A DNA stretch of 23,279 nt from Caldithrix sp. (GTDB lineage Bacteria; KSB1; UBA2214; DYKH01). The position numbers and the translations under genes were made by a program. The notes beneath the pieces are model-generated. The model saw nothing but the letters and a program-made list of their open reading frames with translations. It searched no databases and had not been told where the DNA came from. Positions within the stretch are counted from its first letter, which is position 1; every line of letters begins with the position of its first letter. Below, piece after piece: positions 1 to 9,420 of this stretch. The stretch lies in the NCBI GenBank assembly GCA_020722685.1, contig DYKH01000079.1:1342-24620 (forward strand), given 5' to 3'.

Positions 1-2114
1 TACTGCATGCTTTCATCGTAGAATCCCAGCTCGCCGGGGCTGAGTGTGAAATCCACCGTTTTAGTCTCGCCGGGCTGGAAGGTAATGCGGCGAAATCCTT
101 TCAGCTCCTTCACCGGTCTGCTCATGCTGGCGACCACGTCCTGGACATAAAGTTGCACCACCTCATCGCCGGCGCGCTGGCTGATGTTCTTTACGTCGAT
201 ACTCACCTTCACGGATTCGGTTGATTTGATCTTTGTCGGTCGGATGACGAGGTTGTCATAATCGAACTGGCTATAGCTCAAGCCGTAGCCAAAAGGGAAT
301 TGGGGTGTGACCGGCGCGTCGATGTATTTCGAGGTAAAATTGTTGCTATCCGCGGCCGGGCGACCAGTGCTTTTGTGACTGTAATAAATGGGCACTTGAC
401 CAACCGTGCGCGGAAAGGTGGCGGGTAATTTGCCGCCGGGATTGACGTCCCCGAACAGGACATCGGCAATGGCGTTGCCGCTTCGGATGCCGAGGTGCCA
501 GGCTTCCACGATCGCCGGCACGTGATCGGCTATCCAAGGGATTGCCAATGGGCGGCCGTTCATCAAAACCACCACAACCGGCGTTTTGGTCGCACAAACG
601 GCCTTGAGCAAATCCTCCTGAACGCCGGGGAGATCGAGATAAGCGCGGCTGGCGGCCTCGCCGCTCATCGCCGCGCTCTCTCCGACGACGAGGACCGCCG
701 CTTTTGATTCTTGGGCGATTTTTACCGCTTCAGCAAAACCTTTGGTATCGTTGCTTGAAACATCGCATCCCCGGCTATAACGAATTTTGCTGGGAGCTAT
801 TTTTGCTTTCAGACCTTCCAAAACCGTCACTACGTCTTGGGCGCGGCCCTCGCATGCCCAAGTTCCTAGAGGATCGGCCTTACTATTTGCTAAGGGACCA
901 ATGAGGGCAACGGATTCGATCTCTTTGCTCAAAGGAAGAAGATTGTCTGTGTTTTTCAAAAGTACGATGGATTTGCCGGCCACTTCGCGGGCAAGCTGGA
1001 CGTGGTCCTTGTGCAAGATGACAGCGCTTTCTTGCTTGGCATCGACGTACGGATTCTCGAACAGGCCGAGAGCGAACTTGATGCGCAGAATGCGCCGCAC
1101 TGCCTCATCGATGGTTTCCTGCGTAACCTTGCCCTCTTTTAACAGTTTTGCCAAATGCTCGGTGTAAATCCCGCTTTCCATATCCATGTCCACCCCGGCG
1201 TTGACGGCTTTTCTGCCGGCTTCCGCCTGCGTTCCGGCGATGCCATGGTTGATGAGCTCACCGATGGAATTCCAATCGCTAACAACAAAGCCGCGAAATT
1301 TCCATTCGCCGCGGAGAATGTCGGTCAGGGTAAAGGGATTTGCAGAACTGGGCGTGCCGTTGAGATCGTTGAAAGCGCTCATGATCGTGCCGGCGCCGGC
1401 ATCAATAGCCGCTTTGAAAGGCGGCAAATAAATCTCCCGCAGGGTGTTGACGGAAATATCCACCGTATTGTAATCCCTGCCGCCTTCGGCAGCGCCGTAA
1501 GCGACATAATGCTTCGGACAAGCGACGACCTTGGTCGGATCGGCAAGATTGTCTCCTTGAAAGCCTTTCACCTGCGCGCGCGCCATGGCCGCACCCAAAT
1601 AGGGATCTTCTCCAGCGCCTTCGGCAACGCGACCCCAGCGAGGGTCACGGGCGATGTCCACCATCGGAGCGAAGGTCCAATGGGTGCCGGAAGCGCGTGC
1701 TTCTTTCGCCGCCACGGCTGCGGCCCTTTCCACCAGATCCGGATGCCAACTGGCGGCTTGGGCCAAAGGGATTGGGAAAATGGTTCGGTAGCCGTGAATG
1801 ACGTCGTTGCCGAGGATCAAGGGAATGCCCAATCGGGACTTTTCTACTGCGATCTTTTGAATAGCATTGGTCTTATCCGCACCGCGAACATTCAGCAAGG
1901 AGCCGAGTTTTCCCGCCTTGGCCAATGCATTGGACTTTTCCGTCACATCATTGTGCTGGGCCATCTGACCGATCTTTTCTTCCAGAGTCATTTTTCCCAA
2001 GAGTGTATTGATTTTTGTCTCGATTTCGAAATGATAGTTCGACCATTGAGCGATCGCCAATGTCTGATACAAAAGAAAAAGAATGGTAACGGTCAGATAC
2101 TTAAAAACACTCAT
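1..2114 (-). CDS. bglX: Secreted GH3 beta-glucosidase (BglX-like), 3' end beyond window
   Basis: Hydrolyses terminal beta-glucosidic (or beta-xylosidic) bonds of oligosaccharides, probably in the periplasm. The frame is open from the ATG at 2114 to the left edge (704 codons), with no stop or frameshift. Residues 1-22 are a signal peptide ending AIA before QW. The N-terminal GH3 barrel shows KHYVAYGAAEGGRDYN and the nucleophile motif VVSDWNS, with Asp280. The second domain contains GESAAMSGEAASR; Glu486 there is the likely acid/base by analogy with BglX. A fibronectin type III-like C-terminal domain follows (VVQLYVQDVVASMSRPVKELKGF, given here in part as VVQLYVQD and PVKELKGF). E. coli BglX is about 765 residues, so only the last few tens are missing. 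AAAGGA at 2123-2128 is a good ribosome site 8 bases before the ATG. A palindrome lies just upstream at 2152-2182. The exact sugar specificity cannot be read from sequence. Confidence 0.93.
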   Translation of the reverse strand, partial: MSVFKYLTVTILFLLYQTLAIAQWSNYHFEIETKINTLLGKMTLEEKIGQMAQHNDVTEKSNALAKAGKLGSLLNVRGADKTNAIQKIAVEKSRLGIPLILGNDVIHGYRTIFPIPLAQAASWHPDLVERAAAVAAKEARASGTHWTFAPMVDIARDPRWGRVAEGAGEDPYLGAAMARAQVKGFQGDNLADPTKVVACPKHYVAYGAAEGGRDYNTVDISVNTLREIYLPPFKAAIDAGAGTIMSAFNDLNGTPSSANPFTLTDILRGEWKFRGFVVSDWNSIGELINHGIAGTQAEAGRKAVNAGVDMDMESGIYTEHLAKLLKEGKVTQETIDEAVRRILRIKFALGLFENPYVDAKQESAVILHKDHVQLAREVAGKSIVLLKNTDNLLPLSKEIESVALIGPLANSKADPLGTWACEGRAQDVVTVLEGLKAKIAPSKIRYSRGCDVSSNDTKGFAEAVKIAQESKAAVLVVGESAAMSGEAASRAYLDLPGVQEDLLKAVCATKTPVVVVLMNGRPLAIPWIADHVPAIVEAWHLGIRSGNAIADVLFGDVNPGGKLPATFPRTVGQVPIYYSHKSTGRPAADSNNFTSKYIDAPVTPQFPFGYGLSYSQFDYDNLVIRPTKIKSTESVKVSIDVKNISQRAGDEVVQLYVQDVVASMSRPVKELKGFRRITFQPGETKTVDFTLSPGELGFYDESMQ

Positions 2115-2151
2115 GGGGGATTTCCTTTGATTCAAGTTCAGATCCATCCTA

Positions 2152-2182
2152 GTTGCAGCACACTTCCCAAGTGTACTCCAAC
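2152..2182. promoter_or_regulatory. Palindrome upstream of the GH3 gene, candidate operator or 5'-UTR hairpin
   Basis: Two 14-base arms, GTTGCAGCACACTT and AAGTGTACTCCAAC, are separated by CCC. They pair along their whole length except for one mismatch and one G-T pair; the central six base pairs are perfect. The element lies 38 bases before the GH3 start and 53 bases after the stop of the SWIM gene. No T-run follows on the minus strand, so a regulator site fits better than a terminator. No regulator gene is visible here. Confidence 0.45.
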
Positions 2183-2234
2183 TGTTTTAGCTCTCATCTG
2201 CTCACAAATTAATGCGTCACAAACACAATGACTC

Positions 2235-3122
2235 TCATCGAGTCTCGCCGAGCGCCTTAGCCAATGCCGAATGGCTGACAGCTTGATATACTTTTTCAAA
2301 CCAGCCTGACATGTTCTTACGTTTCATAGTGAACGGGGTATTGCCCAGGCGTTTAAGCAGCGCACAATCTACCTCCGGGAGAACCGGATTAGCGGAAAAG
2401 GATTGTAGCTCTATTCCAGCACGCCAAAAGGAATCCAAGCACTCCATCAGCGGAACTGTCGTTTGAATCGGCTCAAGCTCATTTTCAGTCCCGAAGCTTT
2501 GGGCCGCGATGCCCATGTCCCCGCGTTTTTGCCGCAGTTCTTCAATCAACCGCTCCTTTCCTTTGCCCCGCAGCTTGAAAATCAGAAAAGGGTCCTCATC
2601 GAACTGCTCCGCCAAAATAAAATATACCGCCGCAATATGCTTGCAGGGATTAGCCCAGTCCGGACAGGAGCAATCGGTTGATAGTTCTTTTACTGATTGC
2701 GGGAAAAGGGCGATTTTTGCTTCTTGAAAAGCTTCCTCGATGTCTTGCGGCATCTCACCGGCTAATAGCTTGGCGGCAAAAATGGCCTGCTCCGCCATGG
2801 CATCGGTCACCTTATTCCAATCTGCCGGGGAAATCGGCTTGATCTTGATGGTGATCTTGTAAGGAGTTGGTCTGGTGCCTTGCACTCTCGCCATGACCAA
2901 CCCTTCTTCAACGTCAATCGAGACCACTTGACCTTGCCGGGCATAGCTGCGTCCTCGACCCAGGCGTGCACCCATGCCGAACGCTTCCAGCACTTCGATC
3001 CAGCGTTTCGACCACCAGGTTTTGCCAATATTGCCCCGTTGGCTCTTAGCTTTTATCCCATTTTTGACCGGCTTGGGTGGCTTGGGCGCATAATAGTTCC
3101 AATAATAATCCCAACGCGACAT
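2235..3122 (-). CDS. SWIM zinc-finger protein, partner of the SNF2 helicase
   Basis: A 295-residue protein with a SWIM zinc finger: Cys151-x-Cys153-x6-Cys160-x-His162 in CSCPDWANPCKH. The N-terminus (WWSKRWIEVLEAFGMGARLGRG) and the region around residues 65-95 match the usual layout of bacterial SWIM proteins that sit beside SNF2-type helicases; SWIM fingers are thought to bind DNA or proteins. The C-terminal 120 residues have no motif I recognise. The gene follows the helicase directly: the helicase stop is at 3126-3128 and this ATG ends at 3122, three bases later. Its ribosome site GGAGGG (3130-3135) lies inside the last helicase codons, so the two are very likely translationally coupled and act together. 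The molecular role is inferred from context only. Confidence 0.88.
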   Translation of the reverse strand: MSRWDYYWNYYAPKPPKPVKNGIKAKSQRGNIGKTWWSKRWIEVLEAFGMGARLGRGRSYARQGQVVSIDVEEGLVMARVQGTRPTPYKITIKIKPISPADWNKVTDAMAEQAIFAAKLLAGEMPQDIEEAFQEAKIALFPQSVKELSTDCSCPDWANPCKHIAAVYFILAEQFDEDPFLIFKLRGKGKERLIEELRQKRGDMGIAAQSFGTENELEPIQTTVPLMECLDSFWRAGIELQSFSANPVLPEVDCALLKRLGNTPFTMKRKNMSGWFEKVYQAVSHSALAKALGETR

Positions 3123-3125
3123 GGC

Positions 3126-6100
3126 TCATCCCTCCGCAATGGCTTGTCGGCTCCATGAGAACACCTCGCGCAGCTCTTCCGTGGAGAGCTCGGTGAGCCA
3201 ACCCTCGCCGGTGCCAATGACATTTTCCGCCAGCTCTTTTTTCATTTCAATCATTTGATCGATTCGTTCCTCCATGGTGCCGAGACAAATAAGCTTGTGC
3301 ACTTGAACGTTTTTCTGTTGTCCGATGCGAAAAGCGCGATCGGTCGCTTGATTTTCTACCGCAGGATTCCACCATCTGTCAAAGTGAAACACATGATTTG
3401 CTGCCGTCAAGTTCAAGCCGACACCGCCGGCTTTTAGGGAGAGAATAAATAGCGGTGGTCCGGCAGCACTCTGAAAATGCTGCACCATGGCATCGCGCTG
3501 CTTTTGCGGCGTGCCGCCGTGCAGAAATAGAGCTTCAGTACCCAAGGTCCGCTGCAAATCATGGCGCAGCAGCGTACCCATTTCCTTGAACTGAGTAAAG
3601 ATGAGTGCTCGATCATTTTCGGCCAACACCTCCTCCAGCATTTCCCGCAAGCGGATCAATTTGCCGGAACGGTCGGCTAATTCACTGCCATCTTGTAAAA
3701 AATGCGCCGGATGATTACAGACCTGTTTCAGCTTGCTCAAGGTCGCCAATACCAGTCCCTTGCGTGCAATGCCCTCCGAGTTGGCAATTTTTTCTAACAT
3801 CTCTTTGACCACCGCCTCATATAAAGAAGCCTGTTCCGCCGTCAGGCTACAATACATTTTCATTTCATTTTTTTCCGGCAGGTCTTGAATGATGCTGGTA
3901 TCGGTTTTTAATCGGCGTAGCACGAAGGGACGAATCAAGCTTTTTAGCGCTTGAGCACGCTCGCTATTTCGATACCTTTCGACCGGAATGGCAAACTTGC
4001 TGCGAAAATCTGTTGCCGAGCCCAAGTAGCCAGGATTCAAAAATTCCATAATGGACCAAAGCTCGGAAAGCCTATTTTCCACCGGCGTGCCTGTCAATGC
4101 CACCCGAAAATCAGCTTGCAACTGCCGGATGGCTTGGGTTTGCTTGGCGGCGGTGTTCTTGATGTTTTGCGCTTCATCAAGAACTAAGCAACTCCAGGAG
4201 AATTGCGCTAACGAGGTTTGATCTCGATGCGCCAGAGCATAGGTGCTAATAACCAGGTCGTGGCGCTGCGCTTGTTTCGCAAATGACTTGCCGGACAATC
4301 GTTCGGCGCCATGGTGGATCATGACTTTCAATGAAGGGGCAAAACGCTGAATTTCTTTCTGCCAGTTGCCGACCACCGAAGTGGGGCAGATTATCAAAGA
4401 GGGGCGTTGCTTTTTGCCTCCCTTTCTGATATGGAGGATGAGGGCGATGAATTGAATGGTTTTGCCTAATCCCATGTCGTCTGCAAGACATGCGCCAAGG
4501 CCGAACTGTCTCAAAAAAGCAAGCCAAGAAAATCCTGTAAGCTGGTAAGGCCGAAGCTGGCCGCAAAAGTTAGCCGGCGATGCCAATTGCTCGATTTTCA
4601 CTTCATTCTGCAATTGCCCAAGCATGTCACCAACCCAACCCGCCGCCTCCATGCCCGTGACTCTCAGCCCGGTTTCAGTGGCATCGCCTGTTAAGCCGAT
4701 GCGCAGCGCCTCGCGTAAGGACATTTCTCCATCGCCATGCTGCTTTTTGAAGAAGGCAATAGCTTTTTCGATTTCTTCCGGCTTGAGCTCAACCCACTGA
4801 CCACGGACTTTGACGAGAGGCACCTTCAAACTGGCCAGCTTTTCGAATTCCGCCGCGCTCAATGTTTCTTCCCCCAGTGCCACTTGCCAATTGTAGCTTA
4901 GAATGCCGTCCAGTCCCAAGATGCTTTCACTCGTAGAGCTTGTTGCTGGTTTGGGACCTACCTGCAATTTGACGCCGATTCTTACGGTGGGTTTTTGCCA
5001 CCAGGTCGGCAAAAGTACCCCAAATCCGCTTTGTTCCAGCAGAGGGGCGGCTTGCCGCAAGAATTGATAGGCTTGCTGGGTGTCTAAATTCAAGCCGGAG
5101 GGGCGGGCCGTCCGCAGACTGGTCTCGAGGGTGGGGAACAAGCGCGCCGCCTTGGCTAACTCCGCTAATAAACGCTCCTGGGGATTTTCGAATTTACGCT
5201 GCAGAAAGGTAAGCGTATCAGAGGCGCGCGCCCACACTTTTTCCGCCGGAATCAACAGGCTGCGGTCATCGGTAGCTTGCAAGTAAAAGCGAATAGTCCA
5301 AAGCTCATCCTTAGGTTGATCCGACTCGGGCGGCGCCAACCGAAAGCAAACTCGAAACGGCGCCACTGTGGGACTCGGACGAATTTGCTGCAACCAAGAG
5401 TCGAGCTTTTGCACAAAAACGCCGGCTTCCTCTGCAGATATATGCAAAATGGGATCATCGGATGACAGCGCCCTGAGCCACTCTTCTGCGGCTGATTGCT
5501 TGGGCCGGCGGCTTTTTGCGCTTTGCAGCGACAGATCGGCTGACAGCAACTGATTGCGGATATAATGATCGGTGATGCGATTGAGAAAATCCAGCACCAA
5601 TCTCATCGGCACCGGCGGCGCGGTCGATTCATCAGATTTGACTGCTCGACATAGTGGCGGCATTGCTTTGGCCAACAGTTCCAGGCGGTCGAAATCGACT
5701 TCGGATAAATAGGCAGTCCAGCTCGCTCGATAGCACGCCTCGTTAGACTCTTCCTGCGCAAGCGATGGGAAGAAGCGTTGCTGGACAATCAATTCCATGA
5801 CCAATTTTGCCGCCTCGGCCCAATAGCGAATTGAATCGCCGAAAGCAATTCCTGGCGCTGACTGGTCGGATACCGACAATAGAAAATCCAGCGCCAGGCC
5901 GGGGTCGAGTTTGGCAGTAGCAACCTCCCAAAGTTTGAGATCCTTGGCCATTTTCGGCAAATCGTCTTCATCGCGAATAAGCTGCGGAGAAGAAGCGGGC
6001 ATGTCCCCCATTGATGGTAAGTGGAGGGTCAGCTTGCCGACCTCCATGCTCTCAGCAACTAAAGAGCCGGTCACCGCTGCAACAGCATTTTTTAAGCCTT

Positions 6101-6254
6101 CCGCTTCAAGGGCAAAGGGGTGCGGGCGGGACTCAGACGTCTTTGTCGACCGCCGTTTTGATTTTTTTGCCGCGGCGGGTGTTTCCGAAGTTTCGCCCCA
6201 GAGATGAAGGTTACCAGTGGCGCTGGTATTCCAGATAGCGTGTAAGACGTACAT
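3126..6254 (-). CDS. SNF2-family DEAD/DEAH-type helicase (ATPase/translocase)
   Basis: A 1042-residue Swi2/Snf2 ATPase, expected to move along double-stranded DNA using ATP, perhaps remodelling protein-DNA complexes or assisting transcription or repair. Residues 1 to about 540 form the bacterial SNF2-associated N-terminal region, including LLPTWWQKPTVRIGV and WVELKPEEIEKAIAFFKK. Helicase motifs follow in order: motif I DDMGLGKT with Lys598, motif II LDEAQ with Asp693-Glu694, motif III ALTGTPVENRLSELWSIMEF, then the C-terminal lobe with FLHGGTPQKQRD, GGVGLNLTAANHV and motif VI DRAFRIGQ with Arg976. All catalytic residues are present, so it should be active. Length is usual for SNF2 proteins encoded next to SWIM proteins. 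The ATG at 6254 has no strong ribosome site (TTAAAA precedes it), so the exact start is a little uncertain. It forms an operon with the SWIM gene downstream. Confidence 0.95.
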   Translation of the reverse strand: MYVLHAIWNTSATGNLHLWGETSETPAAAKKSKRRSTKTSESRPHPFALEAEGLKNAVAAVTGSLVAESMEVGKLTLHLPSMGDMPASSPQLIRDEDDLPKMAKDLKLWEVATAKLDPGLALDFLLSVSDQSAPGIAFGDSIRYWAEAAKLVMELIVQQRFFPSLAQEESNEACYRASWTAYLSEVDFDRLELLAKAMPPLCRAVKSDESTAPPVPMRLVLDFLNRITDHYIRNQLLSADLSLQSAKSRRPKQSAAEEWLRALSSDDPILHISAEEAGVFVQKLDSWLQQIRPSPTVAPFRVCFRLAPPESDQPKDELWTIRFYLQATDDRSLLIPAEKVWARASDTLTFLQRKFENPQERLLAELAKAARLFPTLETSLRTARPSGLNLDTQQAYQFLRQAAPLLEQSGFGVLLPTWWQKPTVRIGVKLQVGPKPATSSTSESILGLDGILSYNWQVALGEETLSAAEFEKLASLKVPLVKVRGQWVELKPEEIEKAIAFFKKQHGDGEMSLREALRIGLTGDATETGLRVTGMEAAGWVGDMLGQLQNEVKIEQLASPANFCGQLRPYQLTGFSWLAFLRQFGLGACLADDMGLGKTIQFIALILHIRKGGKKQRPSLIICPTSVVGNWQKEIQRFAPSLKVMIHHGAERLSGKSFAKQAQRHDLVISTYALAHRDQTSLAQFSWSCLVLDEAQNIKNTAAKQTQAIRQLQADFRVALTGTPVENRLSELWSIMEFLNPGYLGSATDFRSKFAIPVERYRNSERAQALKSLIRPFVLRRLKTDTSIIQDLPEKNEMKMYCSLTAEQASLYEAVVKEMLEKIANSEGIARKGLVLATLSKLKQVCNHPAHFLQDGSELADRSGKLIRLREMLEEVLAENDRALIFTQFKEMGTLLRHDLQRTLGTEALFLHGGTPQKQRDAMVQHFQSAAGPPLFILSLKAGGVGLNLTAANHVFHFDRWWNPAVENQATDRAFRIGQQKNVQVHKLICLGTMEERIDQMIEMKKELAENVIGTGEGWLTELSTEELREVFSWSRQAIAEG

Positions 6255-6445
6255 TTTTAACTGATGCTAAAATGACTTTGCGATTTTGATTGAAGAGCAT
6301 GTCGATTTTAATCACGATGAGCACGCTCGAAGTTCAGTTACCAAAAACAGTAGAGACTTATCAAACAAGATCAAGAAACTTCCTTGGTATTCCTCAGCGC
6401 GCATGGCGAGCTTTGGGAGATATTTTCTTCCAAATCTTATGCCTC

Positions 6446-7777
6446 TTATTTCGTCTTTGCCGCTTCATCGCCGAGCAGCTTATTCACCAGCCAAGCATTC
6501 AGCTTCTCCATCTGTTCCGGAAAAGACCAGTGAGCGGTTTCCAGCGCCAAGGATAGCTCCTTCGGCGCGGTGATGACGTTGTAAGCGGCGTACATCGAGG
6601 TCGGCGGACAGACGACATCGTTAAAACCCCAGGTGTAATAACCCGGCACCTTGATCTGACGGGCAAAGTTCACCACGTCGTAATATTTGGAGGTCTCGAT
6701 TTTGTCCGGCTTGGCGTTGAAAGCCTTGTTGTTGTCATCGAATATATGCGGCCAGCCGCCGGCCCGTCCGTGGAGATAACCGACCAGATCGCACAAGGCC
6801 GGATGGACAGCGGCTAACCATTTAACGCGCGCATCCAAACCGGCGGTGATGATCGACAGCGCTCCACCCTGGCTACCTCCGGTAACCGCCAGCTTTTCAC
6901 CATCGAATTCCGGCAGGGTAAAGATGAAATCTATGGCGCGCACGCAGCCCAGATAGACGCGCTTGTAGTAGTAGCGATCACGATCATCCAAGTTGAAGGC
7001 CCAGTAGCCGTTCAAGGCGGAGCTACCCAGGTCGGCATAGACCTTCGCGTCCATGGTGAGCGGAATGCCATGGATGCCCACTTCGAGAGTAATCATCCCT
7101 CTTTCCGCCATGCCGATATCGCCGTTATAACCGCGCACGCCGGCGCCGGGAACGCGCAGCAAGGCCGGATATTTTCCCGGCGCTTTCGGCACGCATAGGA
7201 TGCCGTAGAAGCGGCTGCCGACGCGGAAGTTTTGTAGATTCACCTGATAGACGTTGACCTTTTCCGTGCAGCGTTCGGGCAGCAAAGTCACGCGGGCATC
7301 CATGGGAATCTCGGCTGCTTCGGTCTTGGCGTTTTCCCAGAAAGCGACAAAATCTTTAGGAAGATCGGTGGTCGGCTGGATTTTCAGCGGCTCGACGCCC
7401 GCGGCGCCCATGCCGGAGTACTCTTTGCCCGCAAATTCGGCGTACACCCAGCACTGTAAAAACCCGGGGACGTTCATGGAACCGCCATCAATGGTCGCCC
7501 GGCCATCTTTCAAGCTCAGCTCTCCGGATTTGACGGCCTTCATTTTTTCCGGCATGACCTCATAGCGGACCTTGGCTTCCGGCGCCGGGTTGCCATGCAA
7601 TAGGACAGAAACCTGGAACTTGACCTTTTCGCCAATCTGATACTGCCAGTCAGGATGCTCCGGGGCCACGGTGATCTTGAGGTACTTTTCCGGCGGTTGG
7701 GCAATGGCAGAAATGGCTGCCAGTAGAACCAAAACGACCAGGGTCAAGCTGGAAACGCGGGTGAATAGCTTCGTCAT
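6446..7777 (-). CDS. Secreted acetylxylan esterase, carbohydrate esterase family 7 (AXE1)
   Basis: An alpha/beta-hydrolase that removes acetyl groups from xylo-oligosaccharides or similar acetylated sugars. The chosen start gives 443 residues and has a strong ribosome site AAAGGAGG (7783-7790) five bases upstream; the same frame is open 26 codons further up but without such a site. Residues 1-26 are a signal peptide ending AISAIA before QPPEK. An added N-terminal beta-rich region (about 30-120) precedes the AXE1 domain. The nucleophile is Ser302 in GGSQGG; Asp387 in GFNDVVCPP and His416 in ETAHWSFPEQ complete the expected triad. The family's RGQ-type oxyanion motif is not seen as such; RGMITLEVGIHG stands in that area. 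With the GH3 gene nearby it suggests hemicellulose use. Cephalosporin C deacetylase activity is an alternative known for CE7. Confidence 0.93.
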   Translation of the reverse strand: MTKLFTRVSSLTLVVLVLLAAISAIAQPPEKYLKITVAPEHPDWQYQIGEKVKFQVSVLLHGNPAPEAKVRYEVMPEKMKAVKSGELSLKDGRATIDGGSMNVPGFLQCWVYAEFAGKEYSGMGAAGVEPLKIQPTTDLPKDFVAFWENAKTEAAEIPMDARVTLLPERCTEKVNVYQVNLQNFRVGSRFYGILCVPKAPGKYPALLRVPGAGVRGYNGDIGMAERGMITLEVGIHGIPLTMDAKVYADLGSSALNGYWAFNLDDRDRYYYKRVYLGCVRAIDFIFTLPEFDGEKLAVTGGSQGGALSIITAGLDARVKWLAAVHPALCDLVGYLHGRAGGWPHIFDDNNKAFNAKPDKIETSKYYDVVNFARQIKVPGYYTWGFNDVVCPPTSMYAAYNVITAPKELSLALETAHWSFPEQMEKLNAWLVNKLLGDEAAKTK

Positions 7778-7938
7778 TGAATCCTCCTTTTTAGTTTTTC
7801 TGACTTGAAAGGCAAAACGATTGTGGGCAAGACTATCAGAACTCTCAGCGTACAAATGTAATCGGTCAAAGGTCCACCCAAAAGTCGGGTGCTAACGAGA
7901 AATAGCGTGGCAGGCTTTTTCGATCAATGGTTTTGCCT

Positions 7939-9339
7939 CTAATAGTTTTGCCTGTTGATTGTGCCTCTGAAAAGAAGCTTCAACCGATTCCGATAATAAT
8001 ACAACAGCCCGGTTAAAGTAAGTGCTATCCCTAACAATGAGGGCAGGAGCGCCGTGATCAGTGTGGTGATCATAAACCAAATCTGAATCGCCAGCACGAT
8101 GATCAACGTGACCGGGTAGCCCCAAGTGCGATAGGGTCGCGGGGCGTCCGGATATTTCCTTCGCAGCACCCACACGGCAGCGAAAGTGGAAATGTTGAAA
8201 ACGGACGAAGTAAAGGAAAAAAAATCGATAATGGTCTCGTAGGCGTGCTCGGCAAAGGCGGCGCCCATCAGCAGGACCGAGGCCCAAAAGCCCTGCACCA
8301 AAAGCGCGCGATTCGGAGTTTTGTACACGGGATGAATTTTGCTGAGTGCGCCGATGAACAAGCCATCGCGGGACATGGCGTACCAAGTGCGGGCTTTGAC
8401 CATCACCTGCGAGCTGACATTGCCGAAGGTGTTGATCATCACGGCGATGGAGATCAAAACCCCGCCGGTGGTGCCGACCGCGGCGCGCATGGCGTCGTCG
8501 GCCACGGTCTTGCTGGCTTTGATTTCGCCGGGAGAAAGCTGGAAGAGATAAGCACTGTTGGCTGCAAAATACAAGAGCATCACCCCGGAGATGCCAAGGA
8601 TGATGGAAAAGGGCAAATTGCGCCGCGGGTTGCGCACTTCCTCGGCTACATAGGTGGCGCCTTCCCAGCCGCTGTAAGCAAAGAATCCGTAACGCATGGC
8701 AGCGCCAAAGGCCAGCAGCGACGACCAGCCAAAGGATTCCGGCCAAAAGGGCGCTGAAAAGTTGCCAATATTTCCCGCCTTGCTGAAGCACGTTGCAATG
8801 ACGGCACCGACGGCGAACAATTTCAGAAAGCTAAAAATGTCCTGCAAAACGCCGCTCAGAAAAACGCCGAAACAGTTCACCGAGGTCATGGTCCAAATGA
8901 TCACCAGAGCGATCATGACTTCAGTTTGTCGGGAATAGGGTTGAGCGAAAAAGGCGGCGAATAGGGTATTGCTGTACTCGGCAAAGACCAGGGCCACGGC
9001 GGCGATGGAAGCCGTTTCGGAGACGAAGAACATAGCCCAGCCGCGCAGAAAAGTCCAGACCGGAGGATAGGCCGCTTTAAGGTAGGCGTAAGGGCCGCCG
9101 GATTTGGGCATCATGGCTACCAGCTCGCCGTAGAGAAAAGCGCCCAAAAGTGTGGCGATGCCGCCGACGATCCAGATGCCGTAAAACATGCTGACGGAAG
9201 CGACCAGCATCATAATTGGGCCAGGTGTACGGAAAATGCCGGAACCAATGATGCGGCCAATGACGATGGAAAAGGCTTCGGTAACGCCCAAGCGCCGGCT
9301 GAGCTCGGTCTTTTCGGAGAACAGATCAGAGTGGGTCAT
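7939..9339 (-). CDS. APC-superfamily amino acid permease 1
   Basis: A 466-residue inner-membrane transporter with about 12 hydrophobic segments and the APC signature near the N-terminus: IGRIIGSGIFRTPGPIM in the first helix. GELVAMMPKSGGPYAYLKAAY follows, typical of the LAT/YfnA-like branch that carries neutral or basic amino acids by exchange or proton symport. The protein ends in a basic tail (YYYRNRLKLLFRG). The ATG at 9339 has a weak ribosome site; a Met further in would remove part of the conserved N-terminal region, so the long form is kept. The gene is alone: SelB ends 248 bases upstream in a spacer that holds an AT-rich repeat, and the esterase begins 161 bases downstream. The substrate cannot be assigned. 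Confidence 0.9.
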   Translation of the reverse strand: MTHSDLFSEKTELSRRLGVTEAFSIVIGRIIGSGIFRTPGPIMMLVASVSMFYGIWIVGGIATLLGAFLYGELVAMMPKSGGPYAYLKAAYPPVWTFLRGWAMFFVSETASIAAVALVFAEYSNTLFAAFFAQPYSRQTEVMIALVIIWTMTSVNCFGVFLSGVLQDIFSFLKLFAVGAVIATCFSKAGNIGNFSAPFWPESFGWSSLLAFGAAMRYGFFAYSGWEGATYVAEEVRNPRRNLPFSIILGISGVMLLYFAANSAYLFQLSPGEIKASKTVADDAMRAAVGTTGGVLISIAVMINTFGNVSSQVMVKARTWYAMSRDGLFIGALSKIHPVYKTPNRALLVQGFWASVLLMGAAFAEHAYETIIDFFSFTSSVFNISTFAAVWVLRRKYPDAPRPYRTWGYPVTLIIVLAIQIWFMITTLITALLPSLLGIALTLTGLLYYYRNRLKLLFRGTINRQNY

Positions 9340-9420
9340 GGCGGCTTTGCAATCGTTTCCTGGACGTTTCTGCTCGATTTCTGCTTACGCTTGCTCCCGC
9401 CAAGAATCTATCATCCTCGA

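Noticed and set aside
1155..2231. Plus-strand open frame of 358 codons over the GH3 gene
   Set aside because: It is the complement of a clear GH3 coding sequence with signal peptide and SDW nucleophile; its own translation matches no family I know.
6286..6573. Small plus-strand frames after the esterase gene that might be an antitoxin-like gene
   Set aside because: They run into the 3' end of the esterase antisense, have no ribosome site of note and no recognised fold.
7892..8791. Minus-strand open frame of 299 codons inside APC permease 1
   Set aside because: Rich in His, Arg and Gln with no membrane segments; it is a frame shadow of the permease.
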